This document shows positions 7,448-14,748 of a stretch of 14,756 nt of DNA, piece after piece (positions within the stretch are counted from its first letter, which is position 1; every line of letters starts with the position of its first letter). A program made the translations under genes and the position numbers. The DNA is from Hyphomicrobium sp. (GTDB taxonomy: Bacteria; Pseudomonadota; Alphaproteobacteria; Rhizobiales; Hyphomicrobiaceae): NCBI GenBank assembly GCA_030598645.1, contig JAUVPN010000019.1:1-14756 (forward strand), read 5' to 3'. The notes beneath the pieces were generated by a model that searched no databases, had not been told where the DNA came from, and saw nothing but the letters and a program-made list of their open reading frames with translations.

Positions 7448-8425
7448 ATGTATGCGCGTATCTCAGGCGATCTATTGCCTGCTGCGGGTCCGTTAGGTCT
7501 CCATACGGATCCTGCGCAGCTCTCACCCGCGCCGGCTACCTCTACCTTCTACATCAACAGAGATCGTGACAAAGGCCGGCGCGAATGCATTGAATGGTAT
7601 TTGAGGGAAGCGGGCATCGATGTTGAGCGCATCAACGCCATGGAGGGCTTGGATCTTCCTGGGTCGCTGGTCCACTTTTTCTATGACGGTGATACGCAGT
7701 CTTCGCGGTTGAGCCTGGCCGAAGTCGGCTGCTACGCGAGCCATCTCATGGCGGCCAGTATCGTCGTCGACCGCGGATTGGAGCACGCGTTGGTCTTGGA
7801 GGACGATGCCGAGTTTTCTCCAGATTTAGCACAATCCCTGGAGAATATCCTTGCGAGCCTGCCTGCCGGTTGGGACCTCGTCCATCTCAGCGGCGATCCA
7901 TCATCGCATGCGACAAAACCGGTGGCACGCTTAGAGCAATCACGGACGCTCGTTAGATATTCCCGTGTTCCAAGAGGTACAGTCGCTTACCTAATCAGTC
8001 GAACTGGCGCTAAGAAGTTTCTAACCCCCTCGCAGAGGGTCTGGCCCGTTGACACAGATCTAAGGCAACCCTGGCGGTTCGGGTTGCAGATCTATGGCGT
8101 CGTGCCCGCGGTCGTTGATCATAGCGGAAGGTTCGCCTCATCAATTGCTAAGGGTGCTAAGGATGAACGTTCCCGGTTGCGCCGAGGCCTGCCGTTACCA
8201 TCGCGACATTGTTGGACTGGAAACCCGCTTCACACGCCGCTAGGGCTCTATTTCAACCTCGGAACCCTTGGCCCGCTTTGGTGGGCAAGATGCTGGCTGC
8301 AGAACGCGCATCGGCGAATTATGCGCCAGCTGGGGCTGTATGCGCGGTGGCGCAAACCCTTTAACGCAGCTGCGTCCGCGAAGATCGCCCGTGCGGGCGC
8401 GGATGTCGGTCAAACCCAGCAATAG
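7448..8425 (+). CDS. Glycosyltransferase family 25 (LPS/LOS type)
   Basis: This protein of 325 residues belongs to the GT25 group, enzymes that commonly add galactose or glucose to lipooligosaccharide. After an opening of about 30 residues, TFYINRDRDKGRR begins the domain. RINAMEG follows, then RLSLAEVGCYASHLMA (about 87-102), the GT25 signature of a conserved Ser-His around an acidic residue, and ALVLEDDAEF (114-123) with the metal/sugar-binding EDD. PRGTVAYLISRTGAKKFL and PVDTDL (about 201-206) are the later conserved blocks. The ATG at 7448 sits nine bases after gagagg; a GTG at 7442 would be too close to that site. It is the first plus-strand gene of the glycan locus, 136 bases before the next gene. 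The sugar transferred cannot be determined. Confidence 0.85.
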   Translation: MYARISGDLLPAAGPLGLHTDPAQLSPAPATSTFYINRDRDKGRRECIEWYLREAGIDVERINAMEGLDLPGSLVHFFYDGDTQSSRLSLAEVGCYASHLMAASIVVDRGLEHALVLEDDAEFSPDLAQSLENILASLPAGWDLVHLSGDPSSHATKPVARLEQSRTLVRYSRVPRGTVAYLISRTGAKKFLTPSQRVWPVDTDLRQPWRFGLQIYGVVPAVVDHSGRFASSIAKGAKDERSRLRRGLPLPSRHCWTGNPLHTPLGLYFNLGTLGPLWWARCWLQNAHRRIMRQLGLYARWRKPFNAAASAKIARAGADVGQTQQ

Positions 8426-8561
8426 TTATTGGACAAGCTGATGCTTCTTCTTGTCGAAGAAAGAAGTTCTGGCTCGTCTTTTCTGCAGCATTAAAAGGAC
8501 CTGCTGAGGTTACCAAACGAACCTCACAACGTAGAGAAGACAGCCCGAGTCCCGGCCGAGA

Positions 8562-9695
8562 ATGGTTTCAGAAATGTTTGGCACGGCAAAAGAAGACGGC
8601 CACGTCATGGTTCCAAACCCTGATCTAGAGTCGAGATCTTTCCGAAGTATCCATGAGAGACCAACATTCGGTACGCAGCACAATAAGGGCACTTTCGAAG
8701 CCGTTTTCGGCCCATCTGCAAGTTTTTGCTTTTGCGGCTTCCACATCAAGTTCGGACAACACGGATGGGTCTCAGACTTTCCCGTATTGCTGGCACGAAA
8801 CCCCAGTTACGAAGTCCATGTTAGCGAATTCGGTGAGCTGTGGCGCTGGGACCAGCACGGCGAACTCAGCACAGTCCTCATCCCCCCCAAGCGCTTCGAT
8901 TTCGTTGTGTTTCGAACTCGGGGGGCAGTTTGGGCCAACGCGGGCCACCCTGCCATTAGCAAATGCCAACAGTGGTTCTTGTACCCCATGTGCGCCAATC
9001 TAAATCGTGTGCGCTGTGTCGGGCGCACGCGCATTCTTCAAGACCGTCACTTTGTCAAGCCTCTCGGTCTCAATGATCGGGATGTCTTTTATAGGGACGA
9101 TGGAACCCGTGGAGATTCGCTCTTGATTGTGGGCGGTCTCAAGCCCAGAAAGGGCCAGGTAGCAATGACCCGAACGTTATCGGATGAAGTGCTGGCACGC
9201 CACGAACTCATATTTTGTGGACAGACCAAAGAGCCCAACGAACTCCAACTCCTGAAGCGCGTTCTGAATGAGAGAGGCGCCCGCTATCGGATCCTTGGAT
9301 GGCTTTCCAAGCCGCAGCTCGCCGAGCAATTTCGTCGCGCCTACGCTGTGCTCTGCCCATCGTTGGAAGATTGGAATCCGCGTATCGTAACAGAAGCGCT
9401 GAGCTGCGGTGCGCCGGTTGTAATTTCAGAACGCGTGCCCATCGCCGATGCTTTAAGACCTTTCATCGTCCAAAGACGCGTAAATGCATTTAGCGACGCG
9501 ATCTTGAGTGGGCTCGCACAGGCGCGGCCGCGACCACCTGCTGGCCTTTTCTCTCTAGAACAATGTATGGCCAACGTGTTTTGCGATTCAAAGGAGCCAC
9601 GATTAATGCGCGAGCGCATTCACGATAGTCTCGCATGGCTGCGTCCGAGAAACGGAAGAAGTCAAAGAAAATTGTTCGGGCTTCAGCTGTTGTGA
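8562..9695 (+). CDS. Glycosyltransferase family 4-like (GT-B fold), divergent N-terminus
   Basis: The 377-residue frame has a clear C-terminal GT4 domain. LLIVGGLKPRKGQ (187-199) is the nucleotide-domain start, FCGQTKEPNE follows, and LCPSLEDWNPRIVTEALSCGAPVVISE (264-290) is the donor-binding block. In most GT4 enzymes this block has Glu-x7-Glu; here the spacing gives Asp270-x7-Glu278, with Glu269 next to it. The N-terminal half is rich in Phe, Trp and Cys (FCFCGF, WFLYPMC) and matches nothing I know. The start is uncertain: the ATG at 8562 has only a weak site, and ATGs at 8574 and 8607 are alternatives. It probably adds a sugar to the same glycan as its neighbours. The FkbM gene follows after 47 bases. 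Confidence 0.78.
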   Translation: MVSEMFGTAKEDGHVMVPNPDLESRSFRSIHERPTFGTQHNKGTFEAVFGPSASFCFCGFHIKFGQHGWVSDFPVLLARNPSYEVHVSEFGELWRWDQHGELSTVLIPPKRFDFVVFRTRGAVWANAGHPAISKCQQWFLYPMCANLNRVRCVGRTRILQDRHFVKPLGLNDRDVFYRDDGTRGDSLLIVGGLKPRKGQVAMTRTLSDEVLARHELIFCGQTKEPNELQLLKRVLNERGARYRILGWLSKPQLAEQFRRAYAVLCPSLEDWNPRIVTEALSCGAPVVISERVPIADALRPFIVQRRVNAFSDAILSGLAQARPRPPAGLFSLEQCMANVFCDSKEPRLMRERIHDSLAWLRPRNGRSQRKLFGLQLL

Positions 9696-9742
9696 TGGAT
9701 AGGTTCACTGCTGCGTGACAGCGGGATAAGGGAGTTATTGAT

Positions 9743-10570
9743 TTGATACGGTTCGATACACATCGGAATGCCGCGTCAAATGGAATTCTGCGGTGGATGT
9801 ACAGGCATCCGCATATAGTGCCCGGTGTCGTTCGCGGATGGCTTCCAACTCAGATAAAAGAGTACGATGTCTGCCATAATAGCCTCAAATGGCGACTCCA
9901 TCCATCGGATAACTCCGTTGATCGTCAAATCTGGCTTTATGGTCAAACCAAGGAGGAAGCCGAAATCCAATGGTTGACGTCTCATTTCGCCGCGCGTCAA
10001 ATCTGCTTTTTCGATATTGGAGCAAATAGTGGCCTTTACACTATGCGCGTAGGACATGCCATCTCGCCGAAGTCCCGGATCTTTTCCGTCGAACCGAATC
10101 CAATCTTGTGCGAGCGACTCAGGACCAATCTCGCCCTCAATGACATTGGCAATGTTCACTTGCTACAATGTGCCATCGCGGCAGAGCGTGGCGAATTACG
10201 ATTACGATTTACTAAGACTCGAAAGTTGCAGAATCTTGGTAGGGCATCGCTTCACCCAGAAAGGGGAAACATTGAATCCAATTTTAAAGTCGATGTTGTG
10301 CCGCTTGCAGAGTTAGCAAAGGACCATGATATCGAGCCAATACACTTGCTCAAGATAGATGTAGAAGGTTTCGAAGACCAGGTTCTGTCTCCCTACCTCA
10401 ACACTTTGCGCGACGAATTGCTACCAGAAGTTATTTCGCTGGAACACAAACATCAAAGCATCTGGCGAACCGACTTGCTGAATGAGGTAATCGGGCGCGG
10501 ATACGTCATTGCCTTCGAGAACAATAATAACCTGATTCTTGAGCTCGCAGATCGACGTAGGTTCAGATAG
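9743..10570 (+). CDS. FkbM-family SAM-dependent methyltransferase
   Basis: This is a 275-residue methyltransferase, by family usually an O-methyltransferase acting on sugars or polyketides. CFFDIGANSGLYTMRVG (88-104) is the SAM-binding loop, VEPNP (116-120) carries the acidic residue that binds ribose, and HLLKIDVEGFEDQVL (201-215) is the FkbM hallmark. I chose TTG at 9743 because aagggag ends eight bases before it; the next in-frame ATG, at 9797, lacks a site. In this setting it most likely methylates a sugar of the surface glycan. Its DNA is visibly richer in A+T than flanking genes (26 of 60 bases G+C in 10201-10260 by hand count), a hint of separate ancestry. It ends three bases before the stop of the facing gene. 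Confidence 0.86.
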   Translation: MIRFDTHRNAASNGILRWMYRHPHIVPGVVRGWLPTQIKEYDVCHNSLKWRLHPSDNSVDRQIWLYGQTKEEAEIQWLTSHFAARQICFFDIGANSGLYTMRVGHAISPKSRIFSVEPNPILCERLRTNLALNDIGNVHLLQCAIAAERGELRLRFTKTRKLQNLGRASLHPERGNIESNFKVDVVPLAELAKDHDIEPIHLLKIDVEGFEDQVLSPYLNTLRDELLPEVISLEHKHQSIWRTDLLNEVIGRGYVIAFENNNNLILELADRRRFR

Positions 10571-10573
10571 AAC

Positions 10574-11488
10574 CTACCGGCTTTGGTAGCCCGCCCCATT
10601 ATTGCCGCTCCGCCCCAAAAAGGCCACTAGCGAGCGCATTGCATGTCTTGAGCGCGTCCATCTGCTGAGCAATTGCATCCCTAGTAAATGTTCCTCGGCA
10701 CGCAAATGATCGAGCCAAAACTGGTACATCTCAGCACTTTCATGATAAGGCCGGTTTCGAGAGAATTTCTTTCCATCTAGTAGGATCGGGTGCCAGCCAG
10801 CCTTGTAATGGAGAATTTTTGCGGGACTCGATAATGGAACCGAATTGGTTTGGTTGAGCAAATCGCATTCAGCGCCGAAAAACCGAATTGTGCCGCAACT
10901 TAAATCCACCTCATTTAAGCCATCACGCGTCTGACCGCCGTCGGGTACGCCCATGAGGCGCAGTAGCGTAAATTGGCTGATGCCACCGCCGACTTTAACA
11001 CCATGCGCAAGCAGATCCGGATCTGAAAAGACCTTGAACGTTTCGTCCCTCCAAAGCTGCATGAAGGCTTTGGAGGAATCCGATACCCGCAAAGCTAAAA
11101 CGCCAGTATTGATAGGGATACGCTCTTCCTTGCGAGTGAACATAACATCGAAGTCCGAAGGAAGATCGCCGGAAATGTCGGCCCGCACAAAGACGTCTGC
11201 ATCGATGAAGACGACGACCCGTCCGTTTGGCGCCGAAGTCATCCAATATAACCAATAGTCCAGCTTCCCGGCCACGCGCTTCTCATACTGGGATAATGAG
11301 GTAACATATTGAATTAAATGAATAAATGTGGCATTTGGATTTGCTGCCTTGAGGCAAGCGATCACCGATTCAGGCAAATCATTGATTACGGTAACGGAAT
11401 GGCTTCCGGCAAAAAGCCTAACGCTGCGCAAGCAAACCGCCAGAAACGGTGCATAACGCTCTCCATAGCAAGTTATGACAAAATGCAT
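10574..11488 (-). CDS. GT-A-type glycosyltransferase (nucleotide-diphospho-sugar transferase)
   Basis: This 304-residue protein has the GT-A layout. HFVITCYGERYAPFLAVCLRSV opens the Rossmann-like half. KLDYWLYWM precedes VVVFIDADVFV, whose DAD (96-98) is the metal-binding DxD. INTGVLALRVSD (126-137) and HYKAGWHP (about 230) are the acceptor-side and metal-binding His blocks usual in GT8-like enzymes. I cannot assign it firmly to a numbered family. The sole good start is the ATG at 11488, with only a weak gggcgac upstream. Part of the gene is A+T rich (18 of 60 G+C in 11281-11340 by hand count). It is the last gene of the minus-strand half, separated from its upstream neighbour by about 400 geneless bases, so it may have its own promoter. 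Confidence 0.78.
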   Translation of the reverse strand: MHFVITCYGERYAPFLAVCLRSVRLFAGSHSVTVINDLPESVIACLKAANPNATFIHLIQYVTSLSQYEKRVAGKLDYWLYWMTSAPNGRVVVFIDADVFVRADISGDLPSDFDVMFTRKEERIPINTGVLALRVSDSSKAFMQLWRDETFKVFSDPDLLAHGVKVGGGISQFTLLRLMGVPDGGQTRDGLNEVDLSCGTIRFFGAECDLLNQTNSVPLSSPAKILHYKAGWHPILLDGKKFSRNRPYHESAEMYQFWLDHLRAEEHLLGMQLLSRWTRSRHAMRSLVAFLGRSGNNGAGYQSR

Positions 11489-11897
11489 CAGTCGCCCAAA
11501 ATCGTTTTCTAGCGTACAAATGCTAGCATGCCCAAAAGGAGCGGACCATAATCATATGCTATGATTAGTATGTTCCTGTCCGGCTCAGGTGCAGTGAGCA
11601 TGTCGAAGCATGGCGACTGAACGCTGGCCTGCCCCACGAAGCGATACCAGTCTCTAAGTTAGAGTCCGGCGCTCATTTGCCAGCGTCTGGACTGGCTGGA
11701 GCGGAGCGTAAGCTAGGACGGGGGCTGGCATCCTTTATTAAGTTAGCGAGGTGGCTGGTGTAGCGGCCAATTGCCTAAATACTCATTGTATTGAGGTCGT
11801 TTGATCCGAAACTATAAGACTCTGCCGGCCGGAACCAATTGATCTTTTGTCAATGGGCACGAATTCGATCAGCCTGGATAGCCGATTAGCAATCTGA
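11489..11897. other. Gene-free gap inside the glycan locus, possible insertion scar
   Basis: No credible gene lies here. Bases near 11591-11715 are G+C rich and unlike the A+T-rich surroundings, and include one copy of the 21-base near-repeat. That mosaic look suggests a remnant of a mobile element, but no transposase fragment or pair of terminal repeats can be shown. The promoter of the GT-A gene should lie close to 11490-11560. Confidence 0.35.
11625..11645. repeat. 21-base near-repeat, copy 2
   Basis: This copy differs from 7172-7192 at one base (c instead of t at position 13). It lies in the geneless gap between two minus-strand glycosyltransferase genes. Confidence 0.4.
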
Positions 11898-13067
11898 TCA
11901 AACCGCGCGCTGGGTCCGCTGGAACTGGTCATGGTCGTGCCGACGCAATAACTGATTATAGACCTCCAGCTCGCGGCGCGAGACGGCTTCCGAAGAGTAT
12001 ACTCTCTGGGCAAAGGACCGGGCATTTGACGCCAACATTCTCCTTTGGTTCGGTGACAGACCCCGCGCTCGATGAATTGTCGACCTGAGCGATGCAATAG
12101 ACGTTTGACCAACCACGGCGGTTTTACCATCTTCGACAACCGACTTGATGCCTGGGCTGTCGACTGCGATGACAGGCATCCCGAAAAACATTGCCTCTAT
12201 TAGCGCTTTCGGATGACCCTCCAGGTGAGAGGCAATGATAAACGCGTCGCATTCGACCATGGAGCGCGCCAATTTTTCGTGGGAGACTTGACCTAAAAAG
12301 ACGGTCCTCACGTGCATTTTTCGCGCTTGCTGCTCTAATGCCTGTCGTTGAGGTCCTTCTCCAGCCAGTATCAGCTCGACATCAAGTCCGGAGCACGCAG
12401 CAAGCAAACTTTCCAAGTTCTTTTGCTTAGCTAGTCGTCCCCAAAAGCCAAGTCGAAATGTGTCATTGTCGTTCACTTGACGAAAATGATCAAACGATGG
12501 CTTCCAAACCTCATCAACGACATAGTTTGGAACAACAACATGCTTCTGGCTATCGGTTCCCAATCGCTTGACGCAGTCGGCCTTGATGTTTTCAGTCGTG
12601 TATTGGCATAAATCGGCCTTGCTGAGCCAATTGCGCTCGTAGGAAACTGCTCGCCGATATCCTCTCGACCCTACACCCTTGGCCTGCGCCTTGAATTCGA
12701 CGAGGCTGTAGCCCTGCCGGACGACAACGGGCACGCCCAAAAGTCTGGCGGCGATGACGGCCTGTTTAGCGCCCATAAGCTGGTTCGTCTTGATGAGATC
12801 GACATCCTTTAGCCGTTGGAAATGCAAGTACGGCAAGAGGGCCGCATAAAGCTTTTTTGGGAGCCGGTACTCGTTGGTGAGTACTGTCAGCATGGGGAAA
12901 TCTATTGCAATTTTGAGGTCTTCATCGCTTCCGTAGGATACCAAAATTGTTCGGACTCCATTTCTCGCATGTTCTTCGTATAAGGCGAGTTCTCGGCGTA
13001 GCCAGCCTCCCTTTTTCCAGTTTTCCAGAGAGATTCCGAGAGTCAGGAACAGGGCAAGGGATTTCAT
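11898..13067 (-). CDS. Glycosyltransferase family 4
   Basis: A 389-residue GT-B enzyme. The N-terminal half holds the acceptor domain, and VVVPNYVVDEVWKP (177-190) leads into the donor domain. FRLGFWGRLAKQKNLESLL (204-222) is the second-domain start, ILAGEGPQR (233-241) the conserved loop, and SHLEGHPKALIEAMFFGMPVIAV (280-302) the donor-binding block with intact Glu283-x7-Glu291. Length and motif order are normal for the family. It should move a sugar from a nucleotide donor to a lipid-linked or LPS glycan on the inner face of the membrane; sugar and linkage are unknown. The ATG at 13067 has no clear ribosome site but is the first in the frame. The GT2 gene upstream ends 132 bases away on the same strand, so the two are probably co-transcribed. 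Confidence 0.88.
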   Translation of the reverse strand: MKSLALFLTLGISLENWKKGGWLRRELALYEEHARNGVRTILVSYGSDEDLKIAIDFPMLTVLTNEYRLPKKLYAALLPYLHFQRLKDVDLIKTNQLMGAKQAVIAARLLGVPVVVRQGYSLVEFKAQAKGVGSRGYRRAVSYERNWLSKADLCQYTTENIKADCVKRLGTDSQKHVVVPNYVVDEVWKPSFDHFRQVNDNDTFRLGFWGRLAKQKNLESLLAACSGLDVELILAGEGPQRQALEQQARKMHVRTVFLGQVSHEKLARSMVECDAFIIASHLEGHPKALIEAMFFGMPVIAVDSPGIKSVVEDGKTAVVGQTSIASLRSTIHRARGLSPNQRRMLASNARSFAQRVYSSEAVSRRELEVYNQLLRRHDHDQFQRTQRAV

Positions 13068-13199
13068 GCAGGGCGCTCGCGTTATTGGGGAAGCTGTTTC
13101 TATGCCGAGCGGCTAGGCGGGGAACAGTCTAGGTCCGTGTGCCAGTCGTTTCCGGTCGTGTGCAAGCGCCACTCGATCCCAAACGATGCTTGGCTGTTA

Positions 13200-14252
13200 T
13201 CACCGAGAAAGCGTCGCGGAGACGAGTCGGTAGCTTTTCCTGGACAAAGGATTACGTAGAAGCTGCAAGACAGAATACCGTATCGCACTTGAACTATGTT
13301 GATGACCCGCCAGCGACGGGTAGCCTCGGGAAATTGCCCTAAAACTTGCAAGTTGCGCCGCTGGATATCGCTCGCCAATCAATCGTGCGTATTGCTGAAC
13401 CGTCGCGCTCGGCATACGCGTCGATTTGTATTCTTCAAGCAGCTCGTTGTCGTCCAATCCGAAGTGCCCAGCGATCGCTGAAAGATCGGAGATTAGAGCA
13501 TCGGCAACTTTGCGCTCTGGGTGCCTTCGCGATACTGCTGCCTCGTGTAGTCGATAGAGCAACAATCGGTCCGGGATGCAATGTATCTCTCCGAGTTGGC
13601 TCAGTCGCCACCATAAGTCACGATCTTGCGCCGATCGAAAATAGGGGCGGTAGCCGCCGACGGTCTTGAGTGCTGCCGAACGAATCATTGCCGTGGGGTG
13701 GGGGATCGTCGGCGGCGACGGGGGAAAATGGCGAAAGCCCCTGCACCGGTCTTTCAATTGCACGCCTGAGGTAAGACGCCGTCGCTTGGGAGATGGTGGA
13801 ATGCCGTTGTCGTCAATTTCGGTCACGCCGCAGCCGACCGCAACGCACGCTTCGTTTTGCGCGAGGTGAGCAACCTGCTTCTCAAAGCGCAGCGGCTCGC
13901 AGACGTCATCGGCATCCATACGGGCAATCAGCTCTCCTTGCGCTGCGGCCAACCCGGTGTTGAGCGCAGCCGTAACGCCACGGTTCGGAGTCCGAATAAT
14001 CGAGATGCGTTGGTCTTGCGCTGCTTGGTTTGCTAGCAATTTTGGCGAAAAATCAGTGCTGCCATCGTCAACGATGACGATTTCGAACCTATCGTAGGTT
14101 TGCTCGAGGACAGATCTGAGCGCTATCGAGACGGTGCATTCCGCATTGAAAACCGGCAGCACGACAGATATCAGCCAATTCTGCATTGTATTATTTTGCA
14201 CTCCGACCGCAGTGATTTGGTTGCGCGCGTCGCGGCGATCGAGCATCTCCAT
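13200..14252 (-). CDS. Glycosyltransferase family 2
   Basis: This 350-residue GT-A enzyme has SVVLPVFNAE (29-38), VIVDDGSTD (59-67), the catalytic metal motif MDADD (112-116), and HPTAMIRS followed by AQDRDLWWRL, all in the standard order. The ATG at 14252 overlaps the TAA of the cysD remnant (TAATG) and lies nine bases after gagaggg, so it is favoured. It gives a polar extension of 22 residues before the domain. A start at 14186 would match the usual family N-terminus but has a poor site, and a GTG at 14201 is a third option. It probably initiates or extends the glycan of this locus, and leads the minus-strand operon GT2-GT4. The protein after about residue 280 is not recognisable and may vary between relatives. 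Confidence 0.87.
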   Translation of the reverse strand: MEMLDRRDARNQITAVGVQNNTMQNWLISVVLPVFNAECTVSIALRSVLEQTYDRFEIVIVDDGSTDFSPKLLANQAAQDQRISIIRTPNRGVTAALNTGLAAAQGELIARMDADDVCEPLRFEKQVAHLAQNEACVAVGCGVTEIDDNGIPPSPKRRRLTSGVQLKDRCRGFRHFPPSPPTIPHPTAMIRSAALKTVGGYRPYFRSAQDRDLWWRLSQLGEIHCIPDRLLLYRLHEAAVSRRHPERKVADALISDLSAIAGHFGLDDNELLEEYKSTRMPSATVQQYARLIGERYPAAQLASFRAISRGYPSLAGHQHSSSAIRYSVLQLLRNPLSRKSYRLVSATLSR

Positions 14253-14560
14253 TAGAAAGATCCCTCTCGCTCCTTGCCCGCCGTGGAAGCGCTCGTGTCG
14301 GAGTCGATCAACTGCCCTCGCCGCTCAGAATGTGCGCGCCGAACGCATCTCACGCACGATGTCGGCAATTGTTGCGCCATCCGACTCGATCGCCCCGCGT
14401 AAGGGATAGCAGCCGAGCGTGCGAAGCGAACACGGCGCATTTGTGGCGCCTCCTCCGGTTCAAGCTTAAAGGGCTCATCATCCACCATGATCAAGCTGCC
14501 CGCACGACTCACCACGGACCGCTCCCGTGCTAGGCTGATCCTGTAGCAAGACAGCCACAT
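14252..14560 (-). pseudogene. cysD: 3' remnant of cysD/nodP (sulfate adenylyltransferase subunit 2)
   Basis: CysD/NodP is the small subunit of ATP sulfurylase, which makes adenylylsulfate for sulfur assimilation or, in NodP, for sulfating glycans. Read from 14560, the frame gives ARERSVVSRAGSLIMVDDE and then [12 protein letters not shown], a clear CysD segment. Adding one C near 14422 shifts to [16 protein letters not shown] and [10 protein letters not shown], and removing one T near 14329 returns to [16 protein letters not shown] and ends EREGSF before TAA. This follows the known CysD C-terminus step by step. Only about the last third remains. About ten residues between MWLSCYR and ARERSVV also seem lost, and everything further upstream has been replaced by palindromic repeats. 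CysN, the usual next gene, is absent; GT2 follows instead. It is non-functional. cysD and nodP cannot be told apart. Confidence 0.85.
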
Positions 14561-14628
14561 TCCTGATTCCTGAGTGCGGTTGAGCCGCCAACGGGTCGGG
14601 ATCGAAAGGTATTCTAGCGAGGAGTGGC

Positions 14629-14658
14629 GATGTCCGCTTTTGGCACTTAGCGGACATC
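14629..14658. repeat. Palindromic repeat, copy 1
   Basis: gatgtccgct and agcggacatc are exact inverted arms of 10 bases around a 10-base loop. Copies 2 and 3 follow within 100 bases. Confidence 0.85.
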
Positions 14659-14674
14659 TAAGCCGCCTCGGAAA

Positions 14675-14703
14675 ATGTCCGCTTTCGGGGGTAAAGCGGA
14701 CAT
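14675..14703. repeat. Palindromic repeat, copy 2
   Basis: atgtccgcttt and aaagcggacat are exact inverted arms of 11 bases around a 7-base loop (cgggggt). It is the best-kept copy. Confidence 0.85.
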
Positions 14704-14720
14704 CCCTGGCACGTGTTCAC

Positions 14721-14748
14721 ATGTCTGCTTCTGACCCAAAGCGGACAT
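14721..14748. repeat. Palindromic repeat, copy 3
   Basis: atgtctgctt pairs with aagcggacat with one G-T pair where copies 1 and 2 have a C-G pair. It sits eight bases from the window edge, so more copies may follow. Confidence 0.75.

Noticed and set aside
8445..8461. Inverted repeat ttcttc-ttgtc-gaagaa after the GT25 gene, considered as a terminator.
   Set aside because: The stem is short and A+T-rich, with no following T run, so it would be a poor intrinsic terminator.
10574..10589. Inverted repeat ctacc...ggtag at the convergent gene ends, considered as a bidirectional terminator.
   Set aside because: Five-base stem only, no T run on either side, and it lies in the coding end of the GT-A gene.
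14629..14748. The three spaced palindromes were considered as a small CRISPR array.
   Set aside because: The repeats are full palindromes with loops of differing sequence, gaps between copies are only 16-17 bases, and no cas gene is present.
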